Position numbers and translations under genes: made by a program
Shown here: in pieces, positions 16,247 through 16,420 of the stretch
Layout: every line of letters starts with the position of its first letter
Position numbering within the stretch: position 1 is the first letter of the stretch
Notes under the pieces: model-generated
Seen by the model: only the letters and a program-made list of their open reading frames with translations
Told to the model about the DNA's origin: nothing
Database searches by the model: none
DNA from: an uncultured Oscillospiraceae bacterium
GTDB taxonomy: Bacteria > Bacillota > Clostridia > Oscillospirales > Acutalibacteraceae
Direction: 5' to 3'
Assembly (NCBI GenBank): GCA_900549945.1
Contig: URQJ01000025.1
Span: 1-16,420, forward strand
Length of the DNA: 16,420 nt

Positions 16247-16420
16247 ATGGAAGAATTACGGATTGCGGAGAGCGCTGCGGAGCTGGTCGGCAAAACGCCG
16301 CTGCTGCGTGCATCGCGCTTTGCGGCTGCGGCCGGTCTGCATACCGCGCCGCTTTTGAAGCTCGAGTATTTAAACCCGACGGGAAGCGCCAAGGATCGCG
16401 CGGCGCTCCGCATGCTGGAG
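16247..16420 (+). CDS. Cysteine synthase-family PLP enzyme, N-terminal part (3' end outside window)
   Basis: The ATG at 16247 follows an AAGGGGG site, and the frame is open for 58 codons to the window edge. ELVGKTPLLRASR at 12-24 and KLEYLNPTGSAKDRAA at 38-53 are the N-terminal hallmarks of O-acetylserine sulfhydrylase/cysteine synthase (CysK/CysM). K49 is the lysine expected to bind pyridoxal phosphate. The enzyme would make cysteine from O-acetylserine and sulfide, although cystathionine beta-synthase-like relatives share these motifs and cannot be excluded from this fragment. It is divergent from the exporter operon and has its own near-consensus promoter, so it is probably independent of it. 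Confidence 0.85.
   Translation, partial: MEELRIAESAAELVGKTPLLRASRFAAAAGLHTAPLLKLEYLNPTGSAKDRAALRMLE

Overview
The window is a gene-dense (about 95 % genic) piece of a Bacillota chromosome, moderately GC-rich by eye. The ctsR-mcsA-mcsB-clpC order, a CtsR operator of the standard form, a lipoprotein foldase and the absence of any outer-membrane component all point to a Gram-positive. Codon use, the TSCPD protein and the small Cys/Gly/Asn membrane protein fit a gut Clostridia of the Oscillospirales/Ruminococcaceae type. That lineage is an inference, not something read directly.

Layout. (1) Bases 1-2204, plus strand: the end of an ABC ATPase, its ABC-2 permease, a PHP-domain phosphoesterase and a TSCPD protein form one tight operon ending in a hairpin terminator. 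(2) Bases 2243-2899, minus strand: a small XRE-type regulator and a 51-residue membrane protein that is one quarter cysteine, with its own terminator. An A-rich island of roughly 90 bases separates them from the next operon. (3) Bases 3064-7774, plus strand: the protein-quality-control operon ctsR-mcsA-mcsB-clpC. It starts from a perfect TTGACA-N17-TATAAT promoter, and a perfect tandem CtsR box lies at the expected transcription start. (4) Bases 7787-8707, minus strand: an S1-domain RNA-binding protein convergent with clpC. (5) Bases 8799-10584, plus strand: a cyclophilin-type lipoprotein, thioredoxin and a hotdog acyl-CoA thioesterase, closed by an unusually long perfect terminator. (6) Bases 10709-16123, minus strand: a four-gene MacB/YknXYZ-like exporter. 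The order is adaptor, ATPase, second adaptor, permease, and all three junctions are four-base ATGA overlaps. (7) Bases 16188-16420, plus strand: promoter and N-terminus of a cysteine synthase-family enzyme, cut by the window edge.

How they work together. In region 3, McsB with activator McsA phosphorylates arginines on CtsR and on damaged proteins, and ClpC unfolds the marked proteins for ClpP; CtsR loss opens the operon. In region 5 the lipoprotein isomerase acts outside the membrane, while thioredoxin and the thioesterase are cytosolic. In region 6 the ATPase and the MacB-type permease would drive a mechanotransmission exporter contacted by two different membrane-anchored adaptors.

Nothing here is clearly a new defence or mobile system. 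The least ordinary content is the two-adaptor exporter, whose larger adaptor carries a long Pro/Glu/Thr/Ser/Ala-rich insertion, and the cysteine-rich mini membrane protein. No tRNA, rRNA, CRISPR array, transposase or attachment site was seen. No gene-free stretch exceeds 300 bases.
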